DNA of 64,000 nucleotides, from positions 16,530,880-16,594,879 of the forward strand of contig CATQJL010000112.1 of assembly GCA_958299035.1 (NCBI GenBank), given 5' to 3'. The position numbers and the translations under genes were made by a program. This document shows positions 45,439-57,828 of this stretch, in pieces. The notes beneath the pieces are model-generated. The model had not been told where the DNA came from. It saw nothing but the letters and a program-made list of their open reading frames with translations, and made no database searches. Source of the stretch: Cylicocyclus nassatus. Taxonomy: Eukaryota > Nematoda > Chromadorea > Rhabditida > Strongylidae. Positions within the stretch are counted from its first letter, which is position 1. Each line of letters opens with the position of its first letter.

Positions 45439-45984
45439 CTAGTAGCTGAATAGGATACCATTTGCGGCTACAGCTTCTTTCAAGGGAGATTCAGTGAAAG
45501 GAATGTCAAGTTTTTGAATAAACCTATCTGAAATTAAACTAATAGCTGAACCAGTGTCAAAAGGGGCAGTTGTACTGAAGTTATTGATTTTTAGCGGAAT
45601 AAATATGGTGTTGCTTTGACCGAGTTGCTGGACAGACAATACGATAGGATTGAAATTGTGAAAATTGGTAACAGGCACGTTGAGATCGGCTTTTGTGCTA
45701 AACGATGTCTCAACTTGCTTTTTCTTCCTGTAAATTTGGATAAATTGGGTCGCGTGTTTAAGACTGATTGTCTTGAAATGTAACAAAACCATGTGACTTT
45801 CTTGAAAATGCGGAGCAGATGCCTCAACATTATGTTCTATTTTCGCAGTTTTCTTATGAAGCGACGGAGATAGAACTTGAAACATTTTGAAGAGAACTTT
45901 CAAGAAAGTACGCGCTAATTTAACGTGATAAAAGATAAGAGCTATTGAAAATAGAACCAGCAATGATAATTGTTCTAATAGCAT
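45439..45984 (-). pseudogene. Retroelement aspartic protease, fused after a membrane segment
   Basis: The active-site motif DTGSAISLI (DTGS codons at 45558-45547) is preceded by an N-terminal beta-rich stretch and, in the same open frame, by the hydrophobic anchor at 45980-45930. Retroviral-type proteases cut the polyprotein; the family is clear from the motif. Its position directly behind an envelope-like anchor is unusual. Confidence 0.75.
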
Positions 45985-46393
45985 AAATTACCATATGGTT
46001 TTCTATAGACCGTAAGATTATTGATTTTTGTGATTGTAGCATTTGTAAAGCATTAGTTTCCAGAAAATCAGCAGTTTCCATAACTTTATCCTGCAGTTGC
46101 TCAGAAAATATGTTCAAATTTGGATCGTGAACTTGCGAAGCATCTAAGTTTGACTTTATGGTTGCTGTATTGATGCGATTTTTTATCTCCGTGTTTATTT
46201 TGGCTAGGTCCAAATGGAAAATAGGCGGAGAATTGAAAACTATGTTTTGATTTGCGAAATTTTGTGGTAAATTTAAATTTACGTGAGAAACGTGGACATA
46301 ACCATTAGACGACTTAAGATGATTTGTGCCATCATTGTAAAATGCCAAAGGTGTCAAGTTTTTTAGGTGTATCTTCGTACTTTCGCAGATCAT
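45920..46393 (-). pseudogene. Envelope-like glycoprotein, C-terminal part with membrane anchor
   Basis: A 157-codon frame with long helical stretches ends in a hydrophobic region (VIYAIRTIIIAGSIF) that continues in the overlapping next frame (LSLLVLFSIALIFYHVKLAR). It reads as the stem, anchor and basic tail of a membrane glycoprotein. The anchor frame is open straight into the protease. Confidence 0.5.
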
Positions 46394-46425
46394 ACCACGC
46401 TTTTCGTATGTCGCCGCTCCTTTGA

Positions 46426-47600
46426 ATGCTTCTCATGAAGAATGCTCCGTTCCAATGGACTGATCTTCATGAAAATGCATTCGTTTCCTTGAAAAATGTG
46501 CTTGCTACAGCTTCAACTCTTGCATCTCCTATAATAGGCAAATCGTGCTTTATCCACATGGATGCTTCGACTACAGGTCTAGGAGCGTGCTTACTTCAGC
46601 AAAATCCGCAAACGCTAAATGAGCATCCAGTTGCGTACTGAGTCGCCCGCTGAACAAGCATGAGCAAAATTACTCAATCATAGAGCTTGAGGCGATTGCC
46701 ATAGTCTCTGCGCTCAAACATTTTTACCCATATTGCTAATGCCTCTATAACACTTATATTGGTCATGCTCCGTTAAAGTCACTACTGTACAGATCAGACC
46801 TTGTTGGAGGTTTAGCAAAATACCAAATCATGATACAAGCTTACGATCTGAAAATTGAATATCGACCGGGTAAACATAACACTTTTTGCGACTTTTTGAG
46901 CCGTTATCCGGTAGTAATGAACTTCTACTATTCCGACTCAATTTCTAGCTTGGAAACCACCAGGGAAAGCCAGCAAAGTTCTTATTTTGGAAGTTTGATC
47001 ACCTTCTTAACAGGGAATGCTGAAAACCCTCTACAGCAGTTTTTGAGTTCGTTAGACAAATATTCCATTTTCGATGGTGCGTTGTACTATAAGGCCAACG
47101 AAAGACCAAAACTTGTTATACCCGATTCTGAACTTCAAAAGCAGATCGTAAAACTTCTTTATGATAATCCTCTGCTAGGTTCCCACCTGGGAATTCGAAA
47201 AACGCACATAAAGGTCTCGGATAAGTCTACTGGCCAAACATGCATCAGGATATCGCAAATTACGTTAAATCTTGCGCAGCCTGTCAAAAGGTGGAAACAC
47301 CAGAGGGAATATCATTCGCGAGGAACTGGGAACTTTCCCCATTTCTCAGCGTCCTTTTGAGCGTATCCATATTTATGTGATAGGATCACTGGTGCGTCCC
47401 AAATTTTTGCTCCATTGGAAAGGGGCCCATTTGTGATTGTCTCCATGTGCCGTCCCAGTGTCACCATAAAAAGTCTGTTCAACAATAAGTCACAATCGCA
47501 TGTGAACGAGCTCAAGTTGTATTACAGCAGGCCGCAGGAGCCTAATTTCAGACGTTCAGACCGTCTGAGACAAGCAACGGATTGGCCTCCCTCGCAATGA
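46426..47600 (+). pseudogene. RNase H and integrase remnants, integrase core deleted
   Basis: 46426-46641 carries RNase H (FQWTDLHENAF, FIHMDASTTGLGACLLQQ). 46830 onward has IEYRPGKHNTFCDFLSRYP, then an integrase zinc-binding region (HLGIRKTH, with a CAAC motif reached only after a frameshift near 47215). The text then jumps from RPFERIH (about 47360) to LLHWKGPFVIV (about 47410), so the whole DDE catalytic core is missing. A C-terminal integrase tail ends at 47600. Native order and motifs fit Ty3/gypsy. Confidence 0.82.
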
Positions 47601-48540
47601 GTGAGAAGTGCCAGTAGCAACCTCACAAAATCTCATTAACGCAGCGGCTACTGATACAAAGTAAGTTTGCCGCAAGCATAGCACTATAAAAAGAAAGAAT
47701 TCTTTGATTGGCGGGTCGAAAAACGCTTTCAAACATTCACTTTTCGTTTACGCCCTTGTGAGCAACGCTAAGAAATTGTTTCCTCTTGAGTTGCGAACTC
47801 GATAACCAAATGTTGTGAAATACCGATACATTTATGTTGATATTTGTCAGTAGCGAAAACATAGCATTACATATTCTATCTTTTCGTTCAATATTTCATG
47901 TTTTACTTCTGAATTCCTACTTGTTGCAATGCTTATACCATTTATTGTGCGAGTTCATCCCTCCTGCAAAATCCCCCGCGATATTCATCTTCTTAATCAA
48001 CTCCATCTTAAATAACTATCCATTCTGCTACAACGTATATATGTCTTCCGCTCGAGGACGACCTTTACTTTATTGACGGAACGTAGAGCGTACGCTTCGC
48101 CTTCTGGCGTTTCGCCCTTCTGTTCACTTTGTCTCTTACCAGCTACTCCTCCATGCAACGTGAAGACGCAATCCAGCATGCAACACAGCAATGAAGTTCA
48201 ATTCCTCCCACGATGGAAGCAAACAACGAAAAGATGCATGGTTTTGATGAGATGAATGGTATAACAGGATTAATACTCGAGCAATGATGGACAATATGCG
48301 AGCAATCAACAACATCAAGCAGACCAGAATTCAATCGATGATGACACGACTAAAAGCCAGCAAACGATCAATGATGATGGCTGATGACGACATGATGAAA
48401 GGATGATGATGGTCAAATAGTCAAACGTGCGCTCCGACATGATCAAAAGTTACAGTGGTTTTTCTTCTTTCCGAGCCATGGTCAAAGATGAAAGCTCGAG
48501 GATGAGCTTTGCTATGGAATGAACATGTCGAGACGCAGAC
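47601..48540. other. 3' flank of the retroelement, terminal repeat not identified
   Basis: AT-rich sequence with TATAAAAAGAAAG at 47687. I compared it by eye with 39.1-40.4 kb and found no long match that would define terminal repeats. Confidence 0.3.
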
Positions 48541-48695
48541 TAATTGGATGGCCCACGAACTTGTCGGTGCCCAGAATCTCCGATGAGCTGGCAATTCCCG
48601 GGTGCTCGATGGTCCCCTCCCCATTAAAGTCCCCCATTTTACAACAGGGTAGAGGGATCAAGTCCTGAGAGTAATTAACTCGTTAGACTTGACAG
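48541..48695. repeat. Dispersed repeat copy 2 plus 46-bp duplicated block
   Basis: 48541-48640 matches 21803-21925. 48650-48695 matches 39115-39160. Confidence 0.55.
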
Positions 48696-50282
48696 AGCTA
48701 TAGCGGACCATGGCATCAGCGGTGAGTAAAAACAGTCCAAGCGAATGACAATCATTGACCTCAGCACAACTGCAGAGAGAAAGCAGAGGTAGGAGAGCAG
48801 CACATCGCAAGGTAACTTTTGGGATTGAAAGCATTGTTTAATGGTACCGCTGAGGTTCTAAGGCGACTCTCTCGCACGGCCTTTGACTGAACTCGTTGTA
48901 AAGATGACTTCCAAACCGAGAAATTCCCCCACAAGGTGAATGTGGCACTGGACGGCAAAGCAGGAAAACTTCGAAACCTCGCTGCACCTTGGAGGAAAGC
49001 CTTAGAGGCACCGTCCAGTCAGATTCTCAACACCTTGTTTTGGGGGGGGGGGGAGGAAGTGAGAGAAGTTTTTCACCCGAGCCATAATCTCGTACCTAAG
49101 TGATGTGCCTGCCAGGCACTAAAAAGTCCAAATTTGGACTCCATATAATTACGAGTTCTTCAGGATACAGGCATTGCAAGCATCCCCCCCCCTCATCCAG
49201 TGTCGTTTTAGATGCTGAAAACGGAACGTCAAAGAGAGTCAAAATCGAAGTTCAGAAGCGAAAGTGCTTCAATCAAGACCAAATTTCGGATTTAGGAGTT
49301 TCGAGGGTGCTCTTTTCACTAGTGAAATTTGTTTGCTGCCGAGTCAAAGTTCAGCAGCGGTAATGCCCAATCGAAATCAAATTCGGATTTAGCTGAAATC
49401 TTTTACAAAAGATCAGGATCCAGGTTTACGGCTTTTCGGATATGAATGAACTGTTAAAAAAATATCCGTAGCATAAATTTTGATTTGGTTGTCAAAATAT
49501 GAAGATGTTTTTCTCTGTTGTTTGCTTCTTTTCTCTCCGAGCTTTCTAAGTCTATTATGAAGTTTTCTGGCATTACGAAACATACATATTAGGTCGACTC
49601 AAAGTTCTTTCCGTTCATTTCATAGAAACACGTGGAAAAGAAGGCAAGTGCTTTAAGCACTATCGGACGTAGTTTTTATTCTTCTTTCCACCAGCCATGT
49701 TTTGAGGCCATTTGCTTTGGTGGTCTGAGATAACTGCCGAAATTTCAGACCAATGGTTTTTACTATGCTCAACTTTGGAAAGTTTTCAAAACCTCTTTAT
49801 TATGAATTTTTGGAGAAGCTTTGATAGTAGTTGAATAGCGTAAACAAAGTGCAATGCATTGAGATTTTTTGGCCCTAATAGCTGGCATTCCAACATTTCA
49901 ATTATATTTCTGATGCTATCAAATTCCACTTTTGGCCATCCAAAAACCCACAGAACATCAAACGGAACACACTAAGGTGTTATTCGATGCATCTTTTTCT
50001 CCCCTTTCTGTTAGGAATTTTTTCTTATCAATTCGTGGAGTATTCGGCGACAAAGTTATCAAAATTCGTGATTCTGAACCTGCCTCATGCTGTACCCGCA
50101 GAATGTGAGATTTGATATTTCGAAGCGGCAAATACTCTGATGCTTTGTAAACTTAATGTATTATCCTAATCAGTCTTTGCAAGTTTCAAATTCTGACGTT
50201 TGTTAGTGTTTGGAGCTGTATTTGTATATTTTGCGACTTCGCAAAAATTAAGACTTCTCAAAAAGTTATTGTACTTGGGACC
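48696..50282. other. No gene; fragments of a TTAA MITE end and a mariner end
   Basis: TTAGAGGCACCGTCCAGTCA near 49003 matches the end of the TTAA family. TA followed by TTAGGTCGACTCAAAGTTCT at 49589 resembles a mariner terminus whose partner I could not find. No exon recognised. Confidence 0.4.
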
Positions 50283-50613
50283 GAATCGAATAATTGTTCG
50301 ATCATTCAAATAAATCATTCGAATGCGAATGATTCGAAAAGTCGAATGTTCGAAAATCTGAAATTTCGGATAAACGATAGTCGAATATTCGAGATTTTCA
50401 GTTTTCGAATATATTCGATAGTAAATAGTAAAGTCTTCATTTTCGAATATTACTCGAGTCGAATATTCGAAAATCTTAACCAAATATTATTTCGTAGTCG
50501 AATATTCGAGGGTCATTCATTCGATCATTCGATGTTCATCAAATATTCGAATATTCGTTGAGCACCGAATATTCGCAAATTCGATAAGAATTGACTATTC
50601 GAAAATTCGATAT
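50283..50613. repeat. Palindromic TTCGAATATTCG cluster, second locus
   Basis: Dense TCGAATATTCGA-type motifs on both strands, like 16425-16620. Confidence 0.6.
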
Positions 50614-51595
50614 GCATAGCGTATACGGTGTGTCTCAAAGTTTCTACACACCGTTTGATTGCTAATACCACTCAAAGTCTTTTGCCAATCTCTGGGTAAT
50701 ATCCAGTAGGGATGACTTCAGCTTATAAATAGGCAGTAAGTGAATCACACATGTTTTTCTTATTGTATGTTATCACGGTAGGAAATTCCAGCATACAGAC
50801 CGACTGCAAAATAAGACAGCCAAAAAATTGTCTCAAAAAAAGGTCCAAAATCTGTGCAGCAGTGTTTTTATGTATGTTGATTTTACTACGCACAAGTTTT
50901 CAAGCTTTTCAAACGGCAGTCACATTTTTGAAGGGCATTGCAAAACACTTGTTACGGTGTACCAGGCGTAAGTTTTGAAAAAAAGCATTACGGTTAAGTG
51001 CAAATTCTACGTAAGGTGTGTGTCTTTAGAAATCTAGTGCAAGACTTTCAGCACTTTTGATTCCTTTTCTTGGGGAAATGGCTCTTGATGTTTCGAAACC
51101 GCTTCAATCTTAAGGTAATTTTACAACAGTGAGAAGCGACTGATAAATCGCCCCATACTTAATTGATGTCAGCCTACAGTACATACTCTTGGGACCGCTG
51201 TATATCTAATCGCAACTCTCAAAAAGGTATGTAATCTTCTTTGAAGTACGAAAAATTTCTTCATAATTGTCACAGGAGTACCTTTTAGGTTCCTAAGTTT
51301 CTTCACGTCACGACTAAACCGTTTTTCATCGTAAATTGTAACATAAGAAAGTGTTCATTCTTGAACTTCCATGCAACAATTTATTCTTAGATGTTTTGGC
51401 CTATAACAGGAAGTCGTCTCAATGACGTAAATTACTCGATCAGTATTCGTTTCCCGGACCGTTGCCTTCAAATGCGTAGAATTATCGAGTGCTTTTGCTT
51501 TGGATTGTGGTGTTCCATAAACTCTACGGGGCTTCGCCGCTCTCAAATTTTGTGCTCACAAGCCACAGCGCCAGACTAGAGGGGAGGGGGTAATC
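50614..51595. other. No gene seen
   Basis: No exon pattern or element end recognised. Confidence 0.3.
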
Positions 51596-51596
51596 A

Positions 51597-53302
51597 CAGA
51601 GTATTCGACTATGGGCGCGTGGCGTTAGGTACCCAGCCAAGGTGTGGGCGTTAGGTAGCTAGCCATTAGTCTTATACACTAAGCCACGCCCCTTGGTTGC
51701 TTCAAGGTACCTAACGATGCACCGAATCCCAGCTGCCGAAACAGCTCACCTAGCTTGCGAAAGCGCTGGTGCTTGCGACCCGCAGAAAAGAAAGAGTTTA
51801 AAGAAATCAAAAGAAAAAGCGCAATGAAAGCGAAAGTTTGTATGAAATGTTTTCTATTGCTTCTTTTTTTTGAATCAATTCTAGAATCACAGATATTCGG
51901 TGATGGAAGTTAAAAACAGGGTGATGCTTTATAAGCACTTCACATAGGCAAGAAAAAATTGCGATAATCTGATCTAATCGATAATGTCGGAGGGATTTCC
52001 AAAGAAGTGAACTTGTAAAATTCCAATGAACCAAAATTTTATGATTTTTATGAAGCAAAGCGCACTTTCGGAGATGTTCCTGGCAAATAAATTGAAGGAA
52101 TATTTTATTCACATATGTCGGCCTCGTTTTGAGGTGGAAGTTAAAGTCGCGTTAATATTGCCACAGGGATTGTGCTACATTATCCTCGATTATTAAAGGG
52201 CCTCGTTTTGAGGTGGAAGTTAAAGTCGCGTTAATATTGCCACAGGGATTGTGAACTACATTATCCTCGATTATTAAAAGCACCGTCCACCCAAACTGAG
52301 GGTTGATGAGATTTCGTTGCATACTAGTGTGGGGGCCCACACTAGTATGCATCGAAATCTCATCAACCCTCACTTTGGGTGGACGGTGCCTTTAAGGGTA
52401 TTACTTAGGTCACTGCTGAGGCCAGCAGATTTATGGAAGAGTATGATAAGTGCATTTTTTTTCTAATTTCGGAAGATTTCGCATCTCATATAAAAGTTTC
52501 ATTGAAGTACTTTTTTTTATCATGTAGTTGTTCTCTGTAGTGCCTTTTTGAAGAATCATAAATTCATATTCATCCTCTTTTCTAGCAACAAAATATGATC
52601 AATTTGGCCAACCAAAGTTATGATTTCTTTGTAGCTCACTAAAAAGCGAAAGATATTGTAAAAATTACTTCCAGTAGAGTTTGTTGCTTTTTCCTGCTTC
52701 ATTCTATCGGCACACACTCCATAAAATTGAAATCGCTCTGTGATGCAAAACTTTCATTGACTGGAACAGAGCTAGTGCCTTTCCATAAATTATGGGTCAC
52801 ATAGGCAATAATGTTCCGATTTTTGATGACAATTTCTCATGGAAGCTCTTCTTCCAATCGGTTCCACTTCTCATTGTCAGAAAATGTATTTGAAGCAGTT
52901 TTTTGGGACAAAGGATTTCTCGCATCTAATTGCCAGGAGTATCTGTTTATTGGAATTCTACAAAGTTTACTTTTTGAAAGTGCTGACATTATCGATTAGA
53001 TTCAATTACAACATTTTTTTCTCGAACTATGTGAAGTGCTCATAAAAGCTTCTTGAATTGAAAAAGAGGCAATAGAAAAACGCTGCATACAAACTTGCGC
53101 TTTCATTCGCGCTTTTTTCTTTTGATTTCCTCAAACTCTCTCTTTTCTGTAGGTCGCAAGCGCCAGCACTTTCGCAAGCTAGGTGAGCTGTTTTAGCAGC
53201 TAGGATTTGGTGTATCGTTAGGTAACCGCTGCTGAAGCAACCAAGGGGCGTGGCTTAGTGTATATCACTGACGGCTGGGTACCTAACGCTCGCTCCCCTT
53301 CG
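51597..53302. mobile_element. 1.7 kb element with long (about 250 bp) inverted ends
   Basis: The left arm (51597-51860: GGCGTTAGGTACCCAGCC, AAGCCACGCCCCTTGGTTGC, AGCTCACCTAGCTTGCGAAA) recurs inverted on the right (53060-53302: TTTCGCAAGCTAGGTGAGCT, GCAACCAAGGGGCGTGGCTT, GGCTGGGTACCTAACGC). The interior has no transposase. It contains a 79-bp tandem duplication (52121-52278) and a nested TTAA MITE. Confidence 0.75.
52278..52391. mobile_element. TTAA-flanked MITE, 114 bp, nearly one perfect hairpin
   Basis: TTAA, then AAGCACCGTCCACCCAAA on the left; TTTGGGTGGACGGTGCCT then TTAA on the right. The centre GTGGGGGCCCAC is palindromic. Nested in the 51597-53302 element. Confidence 0.8.
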
Positions 53303-54893
53303 ACTATAATCAGTTCAAAACTTACATCTCACAGTCAACTAAGGCAAATTTGGTTTCCTCTAACTCTTGAAGGATTAATACGATTTCAAGCTCAATGGCG
53401 TTTTTGTACTTTGGACATAATCTCCTCAGGGTACAGTAAGTCAACCTCGTTTCCTAACGAACCAATCTCTGGCACGCAGCCAAGTGGATGTTGCGCAAGA
53501 GTTCTGGATTGTTGCCAGAGCTCAACAAGTCTAAAATCAAACTGGATAAAATGGACTACAAAAAATCAAAATCAGGTGGGTTATTTAAAATTAAGCCTCT
53601 AATTTCACACATTGGTGACCGTGTGCATACGCGCGTATGCAACGTTACTCTTGTTTCAGCACTTTTGCGCATCATCATTTCATATGTGAAGTTTTAAGGC
53701 AACTTATATGCGGTAATATTACTGGTGGCGTGATTGTCATAAGGAACACAGGACATCGCGGTAGCTCTTCAGGAGTCTGAACTGCAGATTTAGATACTCA
53801 ATTCATATGTGTTTAAAATGGCTGGGATAGTCAAATTGTTAAGATAATGCGTAGTGCATTTCTGAGGATAAAAATTTAAAAAAATCTATACATCTGCTAA
53901 AGAAGGGGAGATGAACCTCAACGATCAGAAAAAAGAGCACATTTGAGCTAATTTCTATTATTTCAACGAAGGACTCACCTCTCAGAAATGATACAACCGT
54001 CAGAAGAAAACGTGGAAATGTCATAATGCTTCTTGTGTCAGCAAAATATCGCCGCAGTCAGAAGCATTCGATCGCTCCTTTATTGATTGGAGTTTTTGGT
54101 TTCACTGATGTTTCATCGTTCAAGAAGTAGAAGCTTAAATATGTGTTAGCGAGTGAGAAAGAAAAAATGATAAGGAATAAAGGACCGAGATGGTATCCCG
54201 GATTTGTCTGCTGCTGTTTTACCCAAAAACCTTTCATTTGCATGGCTGTTCTGCCAAAATAAGATCTTGACCATTGGTTAGGTGACACGGTGCAATTTTA
54301 TAGAAACAATCAAATTTACTATTGCAAACCACTCATACATTTACTCGAATAGCGTTCTTGAAAACTTCTGAACCCCTTTTTAAACTTTGTTTGGACAGCT
54401 TTGTATACAGTAATCTGAGTCCAAAACTCTTCAAAATTCCTGAATTGCGCCTGTTTGTGGTGGTCTCTACTAACCCTAATATGCATGAGTCTTTCTAAAA
54501 GACGAGGTGTAACATGCGCTCTGGAGGACGTGCTCTCCATGATGGCCTCTCACCTTTTAACTTTCTCACACGTCTTCGCATGGCTGCGATGGTAACTATT
54601 GTTTGATTAGCTTATAGTGTGCGAGCAGTTCCGCGGCAAGAGTTGCGCGTAAACAAGTGGCGCCAATAATGCCATCATTTTGCGCGCGCAATTGGCCGCC
54701 GTCACAAGCGTAGCTATTTGTTCACACGTAAGTTTTACCGCATCTCACCTTCAGTACAAGCACACTATATTAAGCGGAAAATCTACTCGACTATAACTGT
54801 TGCCTAATTTGGAGAATCGCGAGAAAACGCGTGAACTCTAGTCGAAGCCTAAGCGGAAAATGATGACACTATATTTATCTGCTATCCACTCCG
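53303..54893. other. No gene seen
   Basis: Small frames only, without splice pattern or repeat match. Confidence 0.3.
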
Positions 54894-55261
54894 TGCTCAG
54901 ACAAACGCCGGAAAGTTCCGGCGAACATTAAGGAAAGCTCCGGCGGGTCACCTGGGAAACTCCATTGTAAGTTCCTGGAACTTCAGATCTGAAGCTCTCT
55001 GGAACTTTTGAAATATTTAGGTTTGCCGGAACTTTTTCATCCAATGTTCGCGGAAAGTTTTAAAAAGACTGTAGTTTCCGGGAACTTTTTGCTTAATCTG
55101 TCAAAATCTCAGCTAATGACCACCTTTCATGCGATTGCCGTAAACAACAGTCTATATTTTTATTGAGGATAAAATTTTTGTTTCGTATTCAAATACTTCA
55201 TTGAATAACTGAATGCACATGCACACGTTGAGTATCTGTTGACAAAACGAACAAAATTTTT

Positions 55262-57536
55262 TCACGACTGACTGCCTAAGTTTTCAATCCAAGCGTGCGT
55301 GCTCATTGCCTCCTTGTCGGTGCGTCCAAGTCCAACCAGGGCACCTTTCGATTTCTAAAAGAATATATATAATATGAATAGAAAAGGGGGAAAGCGGATT
55401 CTAACATACCTTCGGTGGAACAAGACGACCATCGTGCAAGCGGTAGTAGCGCACATCCTCGCTAAAAATAGAAACTGCCGTTTTACGATGGCGTAGTGTA
55501 GAAGTGGTGGGCTTATAGCGCTTCGCAATGCATGTTTTTGCGCTTACGCTCCATTTTTGTCTCTTTTTACAACAGTGAATCAAAGGCTTTTCCACGGCCC
55601 TGCTCGTTTTCAGCTAGCGACAGCCAAAAACTAAAAAAGAAATTTCAGCGTTATAAAGTTTATGGTAGATATAGACAGCACCTGTTATGTGAATTCTTTA
55701 GCAGATGCAGCCTCGATCCGTAGAGTTCGTTGTGATGTAAATTCAAAGCATCCAAAATGGACTCCAAATTTTTATAGCTCAATCATTTTCAGCTGTGAAT
55801 TACCTTCACCTGTAAGCGCATCAACAATGGAGTCAGCAAAAAATCGATGATTTCACTGGTAACGTCGCCTTGCACTCTTTTTGGAGGGCGTACTTCCTCA
55901 GAACATTCAAATTGAATTCCTACAAAAAAGATTCAACGAATTTTTGCAAAAGTTGGTTCCTAATTACCTTAAATGGCGCCTGAAGGTGAATGAGGTGGTC
56001 CTGTCTCAAATTTTCGTACTTAGGGAACGGCCATACGTTGTCGATGTTGTCGGTGTTGTCGATGTTGTCGATGTTGTCGGTGTTGTCGGTGTTGTCGGTG
56101 TTGTCAGTGTTGTCGGTGTTGTCAGTGTTGTCGGTTTTGTCGGGGTCAGAGACAGTTTAGAGAGCGCGCGAAACGTGGAGGCTATCATGAGGTCCTACAA
56201 CGACCGCAACCTCGGCAACCGCGACAACCCCGACAACACTGACAACATCGACAACACCGACAACATCGACAACACCGACAACACCGACAACATCGACAAC
56301 ACCGACAACCTATGACCGTTCCCTTGAATTCGCTTGATATATCGGGAAGAGGACGTTTAACACTGAGGATTTGTTTCAGTCTATCCACCTTCATCCTCGT
56401 TTTGTTAACAATCATAGCTATGCAAAAGAACATTCTTGAAAACATAAACACCCCAATTTTGGTCATGATTGATTTATTGCTATTGCTGAACTTCAATTTC
56501 GAGTACTATCTGAAATCTCAATTTCACCATATGCTAGTGTGGATCATTTGATTTACATGGTTGTCGAGACACATACACACTAAAACATTTTTGGCGAAGT
56601 TTGTGGCAGTTACAGCAGCTACACAATCTCTATACGCCTGTTTTGACTAGTGTACCAGTGATGATCTGTTGGGTTATATGATACAGTACTTTTAACTGCC
56701 GCCACGTAGGTGAAAAGAAATTTTGTATGGTCACGCAAACTCGCTGTGCGCGACGCCAAATGACAAAATGACTATGATAAATTAGTGACGCGCATTTTGC
56801 ACGAAGTAGATCAAGCGGATCAAGTGGATTAAGAGGATCAAGAGGATCAAGTATGGCAGGTCCCTTGATATGACGTCAGTTTTATCAGAATTGACCACAT
56901 TTTCAGCCGTCCGATCTATCTCACCCGATCAACTTCCCTTTGAGTCGTCTTAACTATTGAAGAAATGCAGAAGCCACAAGATCAAGTGTACAACTAGGAA
57001 GAACTTTGAGAAAGTAAAATGTCTCAACAATGTAACATAAACCGGACAGTTACGGTAGATGATTTTTCCTGATGAAACTGATTTTTCAAACGTTATTAAG
57101 GAACTTAATTTCTAATGCCAAGATTGGGGACGCTTGTCAGATTGAGAGTGAAGACGAGCATACAGAAATAAATAAGAGTACGAACAAGTAAGGAAATACA
57201 TTAGCATTACGAAGAAGGAAAACAGGAATAAAGAAGAAGATGATGATGAAACAGCCAAAAAAAGCGTCCCATAACTCTTGAGAAAGCATAAAAGAGAAGA
57301 GATGTGAAGTACGATATCTGAGAAGACAATAACTGAGTCCTTACCTTTTTTCTTTGAGTTCTATCCTGCCAGCTTCTTCCCAAATAGAACGCTTTTGGGC
57401 GTGCAAGCAGTCGTGCGCTGCTTTTCTCGACTTGCTGTTCGCTGAAAAAGGAAACTTGTTTACAAACAAGTGATAAAAGAGACAAGAACTTACCTCCAAA
57501 CGAAATCGTAAAGTACGGCGTTGTGTATTTCGACAT
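55262..57536 (-). CDS. Unrecognised spliced gene inside the inverted-repeat element
   Basis: Exons that phase: 57536-57494 and 57441-57345 at the start (MSKYTTPYFTISFG, then HDCLHAQKRSIWEEAGRIEL), and 55919-55810, 55761-55682, 55630-55571, 55461-55410, 55354-55262 at the end (DVTSEIIDFLLTPLL, SILDALNLHHNELYGSR, WLSLAENEQGRGKAFDSL, EDVRYYRLHDGRLVPP, GALVGLGRTDKEAMSTHAW, stop). The middle is unresolved: a nested element (56020-56326) lies there and the junction before 55919 meets a stop in the expected frame. I do not recognise a domain. No DDE or zinc-finger motif is obvious. It could be a transposase-accessory gene or a captured host gene. Splice sites and composition make it a real gene rather than a chance frame. 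Confidence 0.5.
56020..56326. mobile_element. Small element with inverted minisatellite arms
   Basis: The ends AGGGAACGGCCATACGTTGT and ACAACCTATGACCGTTCCCT are inverted. The left arm is (TGTTGTCGG)n-like and the right arm is the complementary (GACAACACC)n-like, so the whole element can fold into a repetitive hairpin. The Val-Asp and Asp-Asn repeat frames come from this. Confidence 0.75.
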
Positions 57537-57828
57537 CCCCTTCCTCAAGCGCGCCCTCGAAACGTGTCCCGCGCGATCGGCCGGCTAACACGACATTGTT
57601 CGCGGGAACTTTTCATTTAGTGTAGTTTACGGGAACTTTCTTACCTTTGCCAAAGTTCCCAAGCGCTTCCTCCGGAACTTTGCATCCGCGGCTCCCTTGA
57701 CGTCATAAATCACGGGAACTTTATAATTTCTATACCCCAATGGTTAACAAGGTCCTCCGGAACTTTGACAACTTTCGCATGTTCGCCGGAACTTCCCGGC
57801 GTTTATCTGAGTGATTACCAGGGTTGAG

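Larger units (their letters stand above)
43990..46398 (-). other. Inverted segment within the retroelement
   Basis: Gag and the first env-like part read on plus, then env C-terminus, protease and RT read on minus, then RNase H and integrase read on plus again. Both breakpoints carry the same 7 bases in inverted form (GTGGTAT at 43990-43996 and ATACCAC at 46392-46398). One inversion explains the order, with a small loss at the RT/RNase H side. Confidence 0.75.
54897..57812. mobile_element. 2.9 kb element with inverted ends enclosing a gene
   Basis: The left end CTCAGACAAACGCCGGAAAG and the right end CTTCCCGGCGTTTATCTGAG are inverted repeats. Both subterminal zones (54900-55080 and 57600-57800) are full of GGAACTTT / AAAGTTCC motifs in opposite orientation, as in elements with subterminal transposase-binding repeats. 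The interior carries the spliced gene at 55262-57536. Target duplication unclear. Confidence 0.65.

Noticed and set aside
55881..56315. 144-codon plus frame with Val-Asp and Asp-Asn repeats
   Set aside because: It overlaps the minus-strand exon 55919-55810 and then the inverted minisatellite element.
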